DNA of 64,000 bases from Ruegeria arenilitoris (lineage in GTDB: Bacteria > Pseudomonadota > Alphaproteobacteria > Rhodobacterales > Rhodobacteraceae): NCBI RefSeq assembly GCF_013032855.1, contig NZ_WQDA01000001.1, positions 999,501 through 1,063,500 of the forward strand, written 5' to 3'. Both the position numbers and the translations under genes were made by a program. Under the pieces are notes generated by a model that was not told where the DNA came from, ran no database searches, and was given only the letters and a program-made list of their open reading frames with translations. Shown here piece by piece: positions 33,336-42,280 of the stretch. How positions within the stretch are numbered: the first letter of the stretch is position 1; each line of letters opens with the position of its first letter.

Positions 33336-34625
33336 TCAGGTCGAAACGCGCCGTCCGCCAATCCACACATCGGCGATGGCGCGGTCGTCGCCCATCATGA
33401 TTGTCGGGAACACCGCCTCCCAAAGGGACTCGGCATTGGCCTCTCGCTGGGCAATCGCGGGGGTCGAGGCGAGGTCGAGCACGATCAGGTCCGCCTCCAT
33501 TCCGGGGGCGATATTGCCGATGCGGTCGTCCATCCGCAGCGACCGGGCCGATCCTGCGGTGCCCAGCCACAGCAGTTGCGCGGGGTGCAGCGGATGTCCG
33601 CGCAATTGGCCGATTTCATAGGCGGCCGCCATGGTCCGCAACATGGAAAAGCTGGACCCGCCGCCGGTGTCGGTTGCAAGGCCAATACGATGGCCATCCC
33701 GCATCAACCCGTGCATATCGAACAAACCCGAACCGATGAACGTGTTCGAGGTGGGGCAATGGATCAGCGAGGCATCGACCTCACGCAGACGGTCTCGCTC
33801 GCGCGGTTCCAGATGGATCACGTGGCCATAGAGGCCGTTCGCGCCGAGCAGTCCAAACTTTTCATAGGTGTCCAGGTAGTCACGCGCGTCGGGGAACAGC
33901 GACCGAACCCATTCGATTTCGTCCGTCTGCTCGCTGAGATGCGTCTGCATGAGACAGTCCGGGTGTTCTGCCCACAGCGCGCCCATCGCCTCAAGCTGTT
34001 CGGGGGTCGAGGTCGGGGAAAACCGCGGCGTGATCGCATAGGCTATCCGGTCGACACCTTGCCATTTTTCGATCAGAGCCTTGGACTGGTCATAGGCTGT
34101 TTGGGCCGTGTCCCGAAGACCTTCGGGCGCGTTGCGGTCCATGCAGGTCTTGCCGGCCACGACACGCTGACCGCGCTGCTGGGCGGCCGTGAAAAAGGCA
34201 TCGACGCTTTCAGGATGAATGGTGCAGAAACTGCACATGGTCGTGGTGCCGTGTGCGGCGGTCAGGTCAAGATACCGGTTCGAAATCTCGGCAGCGTAGT
34301 CTGCATCACCGAACTTCATCTCTTCGGGAAAAGTGTAGGTGTTCAGCCAATCAATCAGCCGTTTGCCCCAACTCGCGATCATCGCCGTCTGGGGGTAGTG
34401 GACATGGGGGTCGACAAAACCAGCCAGGATCAGGTTTTCGCCATGGTGATGAATGGCGGCCTCGGGGTGCGCGGTTTGCAGGTCAGCAGTACTTCCCAAC
34501 TCCCGGATTTTCCCGCCCTCGATCAGAACGGCTTCGTGCAGCCGGACCGCCTGATCCGGTTGCGTTTCGAAGGGGGAGTGTTCGAAACTCAGTACGCGCC
34601 CTGTCAGAAGCGTCTTTTGCGCCAT
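33336..34625 (-). CDS. guaD: Guanine deaminase
   Basis: This 429-residue amidohydrolase has the GuaD motif set: AGFVDPHVHYPQ (metal His pair), GTTTMCSFCTIHPES, MQTHLSEQTDE, IHCPTSNTFIGSGLFD and LATDTGGGSSFSML. It deaminates guanine to xanthine. The ATG at 34625 is the only sensible start. It is convergent with the 8-oxoguanine deaminase gene, seven bases apart, so the two deaminases of related purines share a locus but not a transcript. Confidence 0.94.
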   Translation of the reverse strand: MAQKTLLTGRVLSFEHSPFETQPDQAVRLHEAVLIEGGKIRELGSTADLQTAHPEAAIHHHGENLILAGFVDPHVHYPQTAMIASWGKRLIDWLNTYTFPEEMKFGDADYAAEISNRYLDLTAAHGTTTMCSFCTIHPESVDAFFTAAQQRGQRVVAGKTCMDRNAPEGLRDTAQTAYDQSKALIEKWQGVDRIAYAITPRFSPTSTPEQLEAMGALWAEHPDCLMQTHLSEQTDEIEWVRSLFPDARDYLDTYEKFGLLGANGLYGHVIHLEPRERDRLREVDASLIHCPTSNTFIGSGLFDMHGLMRDGHRIGLATDTGGGSSFSMLRTMAAAYEIGQLRGHPLHPAQLLWLGTAGSARSLRMDDRIGNIAPGMEADLIVLDLASTPAIAQREANAESLWEAVFPTIMMGDDRAIADVWIGGRRVST

Positions 34626-34763
34626 CCGCCGTGATCTCCGCCTTGGTGAATCCGGCTTGCAGCATAGGGATGTGAAAGATGCGGGTAAATCGCACCATTG
34701 TCATTGTTTTCCGGTAGCTGCTTCTTCTATTTAGGGGCCAATTCCCAGAACAAGGGGCAGCGC

Positions 34764-36158
34764 ATGACGACCGGCACCGAAGACAACAGAACCGACCCCT
34801 CCCGCGATGATGACGTCTATGCACTGGACCGGCGAACGGTGGCCGCAATCCTTTACGCCGTGGATGTCGAGGATCGCGAGAAGCTGATCGAGCTGATGGA
34901 GCCGCTGCACGCGGCCGACATTGCCGACCTTCTGGAACAGATCAACCCCTACGACCGGGCGCGGCTGATCCGCCTGTATGACCGGGAATTCGACGGGGAC
35001 ATTCTGTCTGAACTGGACGAATCCGTCCGCGAAGAGGTCATAGGAGTTCTGCGGCCCGACGTTCTGGCCGAAGCGGTCCGCGAGATGGAAAGCGACGATG
35101 TCGTGGACCTTCTGGAGGATCTGGAGGAGCCGCAGCAGGAAGCGGTGCTGGAGGCCCTTGAGGCCTCGGAACGGATCGCGGCCCTGCAGGCGCTGGCCTA
35201 TCCCGAGAACTCGGCAGGCCGACTGATGCAGCGCGAGGTGGTCATGGCTCCCGATCATTGGACGGTCGGGCAGGCGATCGATTACATGCGCTCGCAGGAC
35301 GATCTGCCCGAGCAGTTTTATCACGTTATTCTGGTCGATCCGCGGCTGAAGCCGGTGGCGCAAGTCATGTTGGGCAAGTTGATGGCCGCGCGGCGCGATA
35401 CCAAGTTGCTGGACATCGCTGAGGACGAGTTCCACATCATCCCGGTCGATCAGGATGAAGAAGACGTTGCCTATGCTTTCAACCAATACCACCTGATTTC
35501 CGCGCCGGTGGTGGACAGTGACAAACGGCTGGTCGGGGTCATCACGATTGACGACGCGATGGCCGTTCTGGATGAAGAGATCGAGGAAGACATGCTGCGA
35601 CTGGCAGGTGTCAGTGATGACAGCTCGATTTCAGACAGTGTTGCAGCAACCAGTCGTCGCCGTTTGCCCTGGCTGGCGGTCAACCTGTGCACCGCCATTT
35701 GTGCCTCGCTGGTGATTTCACAGTTCGAGGCGGCAATCGAGCAGATCGTGGCGCTGGCAATTCTGATGCCCATTGTTGCCTCGATGGGTGGTAACGCCGG
35801 AACACAGTCTCTGACCGTTGCCGTGCGTGCGTTGGCGACCCGCGACCTGACGGGCTCGAACGTGGCACGGGTCATCCGCCGAGAATTGCTGGTGGGCATG
35901 TTGAACGGGCTGTGTTTCGCCATCGTTCTGGGGACGGTGGGGATGATGTGGTTCGAATCTCCGCTGCTGGGTGTCGTGATCGGTTCCGCCTTGGTCGTGA
36001 ACATGATCATCGCCGGGTTCGCGGGTACGGTAGTACCGGTGGTGCTGGATCGCCTGGGTGTAGACCCGGCATTGGCCTCGGGAACCTTCGTTACGACCAC
36101 GACGGATGTGATGGGGTTCTTCATCTTTCTAGGGCTTGCAAGCGTGGTGCTGCTGTGA
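34764..36158 (+). CDS. mgtE: Magnesium transporter MgtE
   Basis: This 464-residue protein has MgtE's N-terminal helical domain (ELMEPLHAADIADLLEQI), two CBS domains (residues about 145-270, with YHVILVDPRLKPV and VVDSDKRLVGVITIDDAM), and a C-terminal five-span transmembrane domain with VALAILMPIVASMGGNAGTQ and ALVVNMIIAGFAGTVVPVVLDRLGVDPA. Magnesium binding at the cytoplasmic domain gates the channel. The start ATG 34764 gives the family length. The stop overlaps the cyclo-ligase start (GTGA). Confidence 0.96.
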   Translation: MTTGTEDNRTDPSRDDDVYALDRRTVAAILYAVDVEDREKLIELMEPLHAADIADLLEQINPYDRARLIRLYDREFDGDILSELDESVREEVIGVLRPDVLAEAVREMESDDVVDLLEDLEEPQQEAVLEALEASERIAALQALAYPENSAGRLMQREVVMAPDHWTVGQAIDYMRSQDDLPEQFYHVILVDPRLKPVAQVMLGKLMAARRDTKLLDIAEDEFHIIPVDQDEEDVAYAFNQYHLISAPVVDSDKRLVGVITIDDAMAVLDEEIEEDMLRLAGVSDDSSISDSVAATSRRRLPWLAVNLCTAICASLVISQFEAAIEQIVALAILMPIVASMGGNAGTQSLTVAVRALATRDLTGSNVARVIRRELLVGMLNGLCFAIVLGTVGMMWFESPLLGVVIGSALVVNMIIAGFAGTVVPVVLDRLGVDPALASGTFVTTTTDVMGFFIFLGLASVVLL

Positions 36159-36712
36159 CCGATCTGACTGAAATCAAGGCCGCGGCGCGCAAGGCTGCCT
36201 TTGCCCGGCGCAAAGCGGCCTTCGACGCGGGGCCGCCGGCCGCCGCGGGCCGCCTGTCCGAGGTGCTGGCCGGATTTCGTGGCGTTCCGCTGTCTGGCTA
36301 CATGCCGATCCGCACCGAAATCGACCCTCTACCCGCCATGGCCGAGGCCGCAGCCTATGGTCCTGTTGGTGTTCCGGTCATCCAAGGCGCCGGACGGCCT
36401 TTGCGGTTTTCGCGCTGGACACCCGAAGGGCCGCTGAAAGATGGTCCATTTGGCGCCAAGGTGCCGGAGACGGACGACTATTTTGACCCTGAAATCCTGA
36501 TCGTGCCCCTTGTGGCATTCGATCCGCAAGGCGGGCGGTTGGGCTATGGGGGCGGGTTTTATGACCGCACGCTTGAAGGGCTGCGCGCCAAACGTCCCAC
36601 ATTGGCCATCGGTTTCGCCTTCGACGCGCAAGAGGCCGAAGCCTTGCCGCTGGAACCGACGGACCAGCCGCTGGACATGATCGTTACCGAGACCAGGGTC
36701 CTGACGTTTTAG
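36155..36712 (+). CDS. 5-formyltetrahydrofolate cyclo-ligase family protein
   Basis: This 185-residue protein has the cyclo-ligase signature PQGGRLGYGGGFYDRTL near residue 125 and an N-terminal basic region (AARKAAFARRKAA) with SGYMPIRTEIDP. The enzyme converts 5-formyl-THF to 5,10-methenyl-THF with ATP. The start is GTG 36155, overlapping the mgtE stop by four bases. It is followed on the other strand by a DUF333-type gene and by ymdB-like on the same strand. Confidence 0.92.
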   Translation: MTDLTEIKAAARKAAFARRKAAFDAGPPAAAGRLSEVLAGFRGVPLSGYMPIRTEIDPLPAMAEAAAYGPVGVPVIQGAGRPLRFSRWTPEGPLKDGPFGAKVPETDDYFDPEILIVPLVAFDPQGGRLGYGGGFYDRTLEGLRAKRPTLAIGFAFDAQEAEALPLEPTDQPLDMIVTETRVLTF

Positions 36713-36715
36713 GCG

Positions 36716-36946
36716 TCAGTTCTCAAAGTGGCTCCGCAGATAGTCCCAGGCATCAACCTCGGTTCCATCCTCAAGGATGCACACGCCGTATTCCGATCCA
36801 TCGGTGTTTTTGCGGATCTGATATTCGCCGCCGTTTTCGATGCAGAAGGTCGCGGCCGGATTTGCCATTGTGGTCTTGGTCGTCGCGTGAGCAAAGCTGC
36901 CCGATATAGCGAGAGAGACAGTTGCGGTCAGGACTATGCGTTTCAT
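36716..36946 (-). CDS. DUF333 (hemolysin-like) small exported protein
   Basis: This 76-residue protein has a signal peptide (MKRIVLTATVSLAISGSFAHA) and then the DUF333 pattern NPAATFCIENGGEYQIR, with a conserved CILEDGTEVDAWDYLR block. The family members are small secreted proteins of unknown role, annotated in the past as putative hemolysins on weak evidence. GGAGA lies seven bases before ATG 36946. It converges on the cyclo-ligase gene. Confidence 0.85.
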   Translation of the reverse strand: MKRIVLTATVSLAISGSFAHATTKTTMANPAATFCIENGGEYQIRKNTDGSEYGVCILEDGTEVDAWDYLRSHFEN

Positions 36947-37075
36947 CGAAATCTCCGAGTGAAAAAACCGGTTGCGCCAGAATTGCAGGTTTCCACCGGA
37001 ATTCAACCCGCATGCGGCCCGCGAATTGCATCGTTCCGCCTTGTTATTGCCGTTTGCAGGGCCTAGGACCGCGAT

Positions 37076-37888
37076 ATGAGAATCTTGTTCCTGGGTGACG
37101 TGATGGGGCGCGCGGGCCGCGCCGCCGTTCAACAGCATCTGCCCCGTCTGCGCGACGAGTGGCGGCTGGATTTCGTGGTGGTCAACGGCGAGAATGCCTC
37201 GAACGGCATGGGGTTGACCGGCGATCATGCCAAGCTGCTGTTGGAGTCAGGCGCAGATTGTCTGACGTTGGGCGACCACGCTTTCGACCAGAAAGACATG
37301 CTGCAATTCATCGAACGCGAACCCCGGATCGTGCGCCCTGTTAATTTCGCCAAGGGTGCTCCCGGTCGCGGACATCGACTGTTCACCGCGCCGGGCGGAC
37401 GCAAGGTGTTGGTGGTTCAGGTGCTGGGACAGGTGTTCATGAAACGGCCGTTCGACGATCCGTTCTCGGCGGTGGAACCGATCCTGAAGTCCCACCCGCG
37501 GGGCGGTCAGGCGCAGGCCATCATCGTGGACATGCATTGCGAGGCGACTTCGGAGAAGATGGCCATGGGCCACTACTGCGACGGACGCGCCAGCCTTGTC
37601 GTGGGAACCCATACCCATGTTCCGACCGCCGATGCCCAGATCCTGCCCGGCGGCACCGCTTACCTGACCGATGCGGGTATGTGCGGCGACTATGACTCGG
37701 TGATCGGAATGGACAAGCAGGAGCCGATGCGCCGCTTCATCACAGGGATGCCCAAGGCTCGGTTCACCCCGGCCAATGGCGAAGCGACGCTAAGCGGCGT
37801 TTTCGTAGAAACTGATGACCGTGACGGGCAAGCCAAGACGATCAGCATGGTCCGGGTTGGCGGGCGCCTGCAGCAGGCAGCACCGTGA
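37076..37888 (+). CDS. YmdB-type metallophosphoesterase (TIGR00282 family)
   Basis: This 270-residue protein has the YmdB pattern: MRILFLGDVMGRAGR, VVVNGENASNGMGLTGDHAK, GDHAFDQKDML, VDMHCEATSEKMAMG, VVGTHTHVPTADAQILPGGTAYLTDAGMCGDYDSVIGM, with Asp, Asn and His metal ligands. In Bacillus YmdB is a cyclic-nucleotide phosphodiesterase affecting motility/biofilm choice. A GCGAT-ATG start at 37076 is used without a clear ribosome site. It follows the cyclo-ligase gene on the same strand by about 360 bases. Confidence 0.9.
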   Translation: MRILFLGDVMGRAGRAAVQQHLPRLRDEWRLDFVVVNGENASNGMGLTGDHAKLLLESGADCLTLGDHAFDQKDMLQFIEREPRIVRPVNFAKGAPGRGHRLFTAPGGRKVLVVQVLGQVFMKRPFDDPFSAVEPILKSHPRGGQAQAIIVDMHCEATSEKMAMGHYCDGRASLVVGTHTHVPTADAQILPGGTAYLTDAGMCGDYDSVIGMDKQEPMRRFITGMPKARFTPANGEATLSGVFVETDDRDGQAKTISMVRVGGRLQQAAP

Positions 37889-37978
37889 ACGCACGTCAGG
37901 CTTGCTCTGCGGCCTGCAATACGTGAAACTGACTCTCAGGCGCTTGGGCCGGGACAGGTTTCGGACAGAACACCACGA

Positions 37979-39757
37979 ATGCAACTCCTTCAATTGTCAG
38001 ATATGGGCAGCGCGATACTTGCGCTGGCGGTTGTTGCGGGCATGTTCATCATGTTCATGCGCGAGGTCTATCCGACCGAGGTCGTTGCCATAGGCGGCGT
38101 TTCGGTGATGCTGGTCACCGGCGTGCTTCCCTACCAAAGCGCACTGGCGGTTCTGTCGAACCCGGCGCCCTGGACCATCGCGGCGATGTTCATCATCATG
38201 GGCGCCCTCGTCCGGACCGGTGCCCTGCACGCCTTTACAGCGACGGCGCAGAAACAGGCGCAGGTCAACCCGCGCATTGCCATCGGTCTGCTGATGGCAT
38301 TTGTCGTCCTGGCCTCGGCGGTCGTGTCGAACACGCCCGTCGTCGTCGTGATGATCCCGGTGTTCATCCAGATTGCCCGCACGTTGAATATTTCGGCGTC
38401 CAAGCTGCTGATCCCGCTCAGCTATGCTGCTATTCTCGGCGGGACGCTGACCCTGATCGGAACCTCGACGAACCTGTTGGTCGATGGTGTGGCCCGGGCA
38501 CAAGGCCTGCCGGCCTTCACGATTTTCGAGGTCACGCCTTTGGGCATCATTCTTGTCATCTACGGCATGATTTACCTGCGCTTCATCGCGCCGCGCCTTC
38601 TGCCCGAGCGTGACAGCATGGCAACCATGCTCAGCGATCGGTCGAAGATGAAATTCTTCACCGAGGCGGTCATTCCGCCCGACAGCAACCTGATTGGCCG
38701 TGAAGTGACCGGCGTGCAGCTGTTCAAACGTCCGGGTGTGCGGCTCATCGACGTGATCCGCGGCGACGAGTCATTGCGGCGGAACCTGAAAGGGGTCGAA
38801 CTGAAGGTCGGTGACCGCGTGGTGTTGCGCACGGAAATGACCGAGCTGCTGAGCCTGCAAAGCAACAAGGAACTCAAGCGCGTTGATCAAGTTTCGGCGG
38901 TCGAAACACGTACGGTTGAGGTTCTGATCACCCCCGGTTGTCGCATGGTCGGGCGCACATTGGGTGCGTTGCGGCTGCGTCGTCGCTATGGGGTTTACGT
39001 CTTGGCCGTGCACCGGCGAAATCAGAATATCGGGGGGCAACTTGACGATCTGGTCGTCCGGGTTGGTGATACGCTGCTGCTTGAAGGCTCGCCGGCCGAT
39101 ATCAGCAAACTGGCTGCCGACATGGACATGGTCGACGTCACCCAGCCATCGGCCCGCGCCTTCCGGCGCGGTCATGCTCCGATCGCGATTGCTGCGCTGA
39201 TTGGGATCGTGGTGTTGGCGGCGCTCGGCGTGGCGCCGATTTTCCTGCTGTCGATTCTGGCGGTTGCGGTTGTGCTGCTGACGCGATGCATCGACGCGGA
39301 CGAGGCGTTTTCCTTTGTCGAAGGCCGTCTGCTAGCGCTGATCTTTGCCATGCTGGCGATCGGGGCTGCGCTGGACAGCTCGGGTGCGGTCACCCTGATC
39401 GCCAACGCGATTGCACCGTCCTTTGCCAACCTGCCGCCGTTCCTCATCGTCTGGGCGATCTATCTGCTGACCTCTGTGCTGACGGAACTGGTCTCGAACA
39501 ACGCGGTGGCGGTTGTCGTGACGCCGATCGCCATCGGTCTGGCGCAGGCTGTGGGGGTGGATCCGCGGCCGCTGGTGGTTGCGGTGATGGTCGCGGCTTC
39601 GGCCTCGTTTGCAACGCCGATCGGGTATCAGACCAACATGATGGTCTACGGCCCCGGCGGGTACCGGTTCACGGACTTCATGAAGGTCGGGATTCCGCTG
39701 AACCTGACGGTTGGATTGCTGGCTTCGCTGATCATCCCCTTCCTCTGGCCGCTTTGA
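37979..39757 (+). CDS. SLC13-type permease with two TrkA-C domains
   Basis: This 592-residue protein has 10-12 membrane spans split by a soluble middle part (residues about 205-400) containing two RCK-C/TrkA-C domains (VQLFKRPGVRLIDVIRGDE and RRYGVYVLAVHRRNQNIGGQLDDL). The N-terminal half has VVSNTPVVVVMIPVFIQIAR and LGGTLTLIGTSTNLLVDG, matching the SNT/TSTN motifs of the DASS/SLC13 family; the C-terminal half repeats TSVLTELVSNNAVAVVVTP. Transported substrate (dicarboxylate, sulfate or similar) unknown. A second gene of the same kind lies at 43986. Confidence 0.9.
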   Translation: MQLLQLSDMGSAILALAVVAGMFIMFMREVYPTEVVAIGGVSVMLVTGVLPYQSALAVLSNPAPWTIAAMFIIMGALVRTGALHAFTATAQKQAQVNPRIAIGLLMAFVVLASAVVSNTPVVVVMIPVFIQIARTLNISASKLLIPLSYAAILGGTLTLIGTSTNLLVDGVARAQGLPAFTIFEVTPLGIILVIYGMIYLRFIAPRLLPERDSMATMLSDRSKMKFFTEAVIPPDSNLIGREVTGVQLFKRPGVRLIDVIRGDESLRRNLKGVELKVGDRVVLRTEMTELLSLQSNKELKRVDQVSAVETRTVEVLITPGCRMVGRTLGALRLRRRYGVYVLAVHRRNQNIGGQLDDLVVRVGDTLLLEGSPADISKLAADMDMVDVTQPSARAFRRGHAPIAIAALIGIVVLAALGVAPIFLLSILAVAVVLLTRCIDADEAFSFVEGRLLALIFAMLAIGAALDSSGAVTLIANAIAPSFANLPPFLIVWAIYLLTSVLTELVSNNAVAVVVTPIAIGLAQAVGVDPRPLVVAVMVAASASFATPIGYQTNMMVYGPGGYRFTDFMKVGIPLNLTVGLLASLIIPFLWPL

Positions 39758-39856
39758 TCTCTGGCACGAATTTGCCGCTTGAAACTGAAAAACCTTGTAA
39801 ATCGCGCTGATGTCCCGATCTTTTGTGCTGGAAACTGGTGACAAAGGGATCGGACA

Positions 39857-40594
39857 ATGCAAACCGCAAAAAGCCTGCTGGCAGGAACCGCGTTGTGGGC
39901 AGCCGTGTGGGGCGCCGCCCAGGCGGGGACCGTCGAGGGAACAGCCACATATCGCGAACGTATCGCGGTTCCGCCCGGGGCAACCCTGTTCGTCGAACTG
40001 CAGGACGTTTCACTGGCTGACGCGCCAGCCGTCACGCTGGCTGCGCAGCGCTATGCTTTGACGGGCGTGCCTGCCCAGTTCGAGCTGACTTATGACGACG
40101 CGTTGATTCAGGATCGGCACCGCTATGTGGTGCGAGCCTCGGTGCATCAGGACGGCAAACTGCTGTTCACCACCGATACCGCTTACCCGGTTCTGACCAA
40201 CGACGCCGGAAACTCGGTCGATCTGGTCATGGTCAAGGTGCAGGAACGGGGTGCGGCGATGCTTGAGAACACGCAATGGACCGCAACCGAGGTGAACGGC
40301 GTTGCGCTGGACACCGAGAAACGCCCGCAGATTACCTTTGCCGAGGGCGGAGCCTTTGGGGGAACAGGCGGTTGCAACCGGTTCAGCGGACAGGCCGAGA
40401 TATCGGGCAAGTCGATTTCCTTCCCCGACAACATGGCCGCCACTCTGATGGCCTGCCCGCCGCCGCTGGACGAGGTTGAGCGGGAATTCCTTGCCGCTCT
40501 CCCAAGGGTCGCAAGCTTTGTTCAGCGCGGGGACACTCTGGTTCTTCTCGATGCGGCAGGTGAACCGGTTCTGCAGTTCCGCCGCGACCAATAA
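39857..40594 (+). CDS. Exported protein with YbaY-type and META domains
   Basis: This 245-residue protein has a signal peptide (LLAGTALWAAVWGAAQA), an N-terminal YbaY-like/lipid-binding-type domain (residues about 25-130, with GTATYRERIAVPPGATLFVELQDVSLAD), and a C-terminal META domain (residues about 140-240: NTQWTATEVNG, FGGTGGCNRFSG, MAATLMACPPPLDEVE). META domains occur in heat-shock-inducible HslJ and in proteins linked to stress and motility. YbaY-type domains were called T3SS-pilotin-like. The two-domain fusion and periplasmic location are clear; the role is not. Confidence 0.85.
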   Translation: MQTAKSLLAGTALWAAVWGAAQAGTVEGTATYRERIAVPPGATLFVELQDVSLADAPAVTLAAQRYALTGVPAQFELTYDDALIQDRHRYVVRASVHQDGKLLFTTDTAYPVLTNDAGNSVDLVMVKVQERGAAMLENTQWTATEVNGVALDTEKRPQITFAEGGAFGGTGGCNRFSGQAEISGKSISFPDNMAATLMACPPPLDEVEREFLAALPRVASFVQRGDTLVLLDAAGEPVLQFRRDQ

Positions 40595-40607
40595 TGCCCA
40601 AGGACCG

Positions 40608-42269
40608 TCAGGCGACGGCCCTCGACCGCCCGGCATTGCGGCCCGAGAAGATGCATCCGCCCAGGAACGTGCCCTCGAGCGCGTTGTAGCCGTGATAGCC
40701 CCCGCCGCCGAACCCCGCGACTTCGCCGGCCGCGAACAGGCCGGGCACCACCTGGCCATCGGCGCCGATCATCTGACTGTCCAGATTGGTCTGCAAGCCG
40801 CCCAGCGTCTTGCGGGTCAGCACATGCAGCTTGACCGCGATCAGCGGGCCGTTTTTCGGATCGAGGAACTTGTGCGGTTTGGCGGTGCGGATCAGCTTGT
40901 CACCGCGATAGTTCCGCGCCGCCAGGATCGCCATCATCTGCGCATCTTTCGAGAACGGATTGTCCACCTGTGAATCGCGGGCTTCGATCTGGGCGCGCAG
41001 ATGCGCCTCGTCGATCAGGCCGCCGCCCAGATGGTTCATCCCGTTCACCAGTTCTGTCAGCGTGTTGGCGACAACGAAATCCTTGCCCTTTTCCTTGAAC
41101 GCTTCGACCGGCCCGGTTGCCTTCGACCCCGACAGGACCCGCTGACGGATCACTTCCTTCCAGCTGCCCGACGTGAAATCGGGGTTCTGTTCAGACCCGG
41201 ACAGGGCGAATTCCTTCTTGATGACTTTCTGGGTCAGGACGAACCAACTGTATTCATAGCCGGTTTTCAGGATCTCGCGCAGGGTGCCCAGCGTGTCGAA
41301 CCCGGGCAGGCAGGGGGGCTGCAGCCGGTTGCCGCGCGCATCGAACCACATGGAGCTGGGGCCGGGCAGGATGCGGATACCATGCGCGGGCCAGATCGGG
41401 TCCCAGTTACGCACGCCTTCGGTGTAGTGCCACATGCGGTCGCCGTTGATCACGTGGCCGCCGGCCTTTTCACTGATCGCGATCATCCGACCATCCACGT
41501 GGAAGGGCACGCCCGCCACCATGTCCTTGGGCGGTTCGCCCAGGCGGTCGCGGGGCCAACTCTGGCGCACCATCTCGAAATTGCCACCGATCCCGCCCGA
41601 AGTGACGATGACCGAAGGGGCATAGACCTCGAACTCGCCCACTTCGTCGCGGTTGGTCTTGCCGCCGCGCTGGGCCGCGTCATCGGCCAGAACCTCACCC
41701 GAGACGCCCTTGGCCTCGCCGTTCTGCATGATGATGTGGCTGACCTGATGGCGGAACTTCAACTGGATCAGGCCGGCGCTGACATGCTCGCGGACCCGGC
41801 GGATGAAATGCTCCAGCACACCCGGGCCGGTGCCCCAGGTGATATGGAACCGCGGGACCGAGTTGCCGTGACCGTCGGCATAGGACCCGCCGCGTTCCGC
41901 CCAGCCGACCACGGGAAACCAGCGCAGGCCCATTTGATGCAACCAGGGGCGCATCTCGCCGGCGGCGAATTCGACATAGGCCTCGGCCCATTTGCGGGGC
42001 CAGGCGTCTTCGTCCCGGTCGAACTGGGCGCTGCCCATCCAGTCGCGCAGGGCCAGGTCGCGGCTGTCGCGGATGCCCATGCGGCGCTGCTCGGGCGTGT
42101 CGACCATGAACAGGCCGCCCAGGCTCCAAAAGGCCTGACCGCCCAGGAAATGCTCGGGCTCCTGGTCCAGTACGATCACCTTTTTGCCCCGGTCACCCAG
42201 CTCTGCCGCCGCGGCCAGCCCGGCCAGCCCGCCGCCCACGACGATCGCATCAGCAGTGTTTTCGGTCAT
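40608..42269 (-). CDS. FAD-dependent dehydrogenase (KstD/FRD-like)
   Basis: This 553-residue flavoprotein has a Rossmann fingerprint VVGGGLAGLAAAAELGDRG near residue 10, a second nucleotide-binding-like VTSGGIGGN, and AAGEVAGFGGGGYHGYNALEGTFLGGCIFSGRNAG at the C-terminus, which packs against FAD. The layout matches the FAD-binding dehydrogenase group (COG3573-like; distant from fumarate reductase and 3-ketosteroid delta1-dehydrogenase). The substrate is unknown. It is followed by a bile-acid-type symporter gene 11 bases upstream on the same strand, so uptake and oxidation may be linked. Confidence 0.86.
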   Translation of the reverse strand: MTENTADAIVVGGGLAGLAAAAELGDRGKKVIVLDQEPEHFLGGQAFWSLGGLFMVDTPEQRRMGIRDSRDLALRDWMGSAQFDRDEDAWPRKWAEAYVEFAAGEMRPWLHQMGLRWFPVVGWAERGGSYADGHGNSVPRFHITWGTGPGVLEHFIRRVREHVSAGLIQLKFRHQVSHIIMQNGEAKGVSGEVLADDAAQRGGKTNRDEVGEFEVYAPSVIVTSGGIGGNFEMVRQSWPRDRLGEPPKDMVAGVPFHVDGRMIAISEKAGGHVINGDRMWHYTEGVRNWDPIWPAHGIRILPGPSSMWFDARGNRLQPPCLPGFDTLGTLREILKTGYEYSWFVLTQKVIKKEFALSGSEQNPDFTSGSWKEVIRQRVLSGSKATGPVEAFKEKGKDFVVANTLTELVNGMNHLGGGLIDEAHLRAQIEARDSQVDNPFSKDAQMMAILAARNYRGDKLIRTAKPHKFLDPKNGPLIAVKLHVLTRKTLGGLQTNLDSQMIGADGQVVPGLFAAGEVAGFGGGGYHGYNALEGTFLGGCIFSGRNAGRSRAVA

Positions 42270-42280
42270 GCTCTGTCCTT

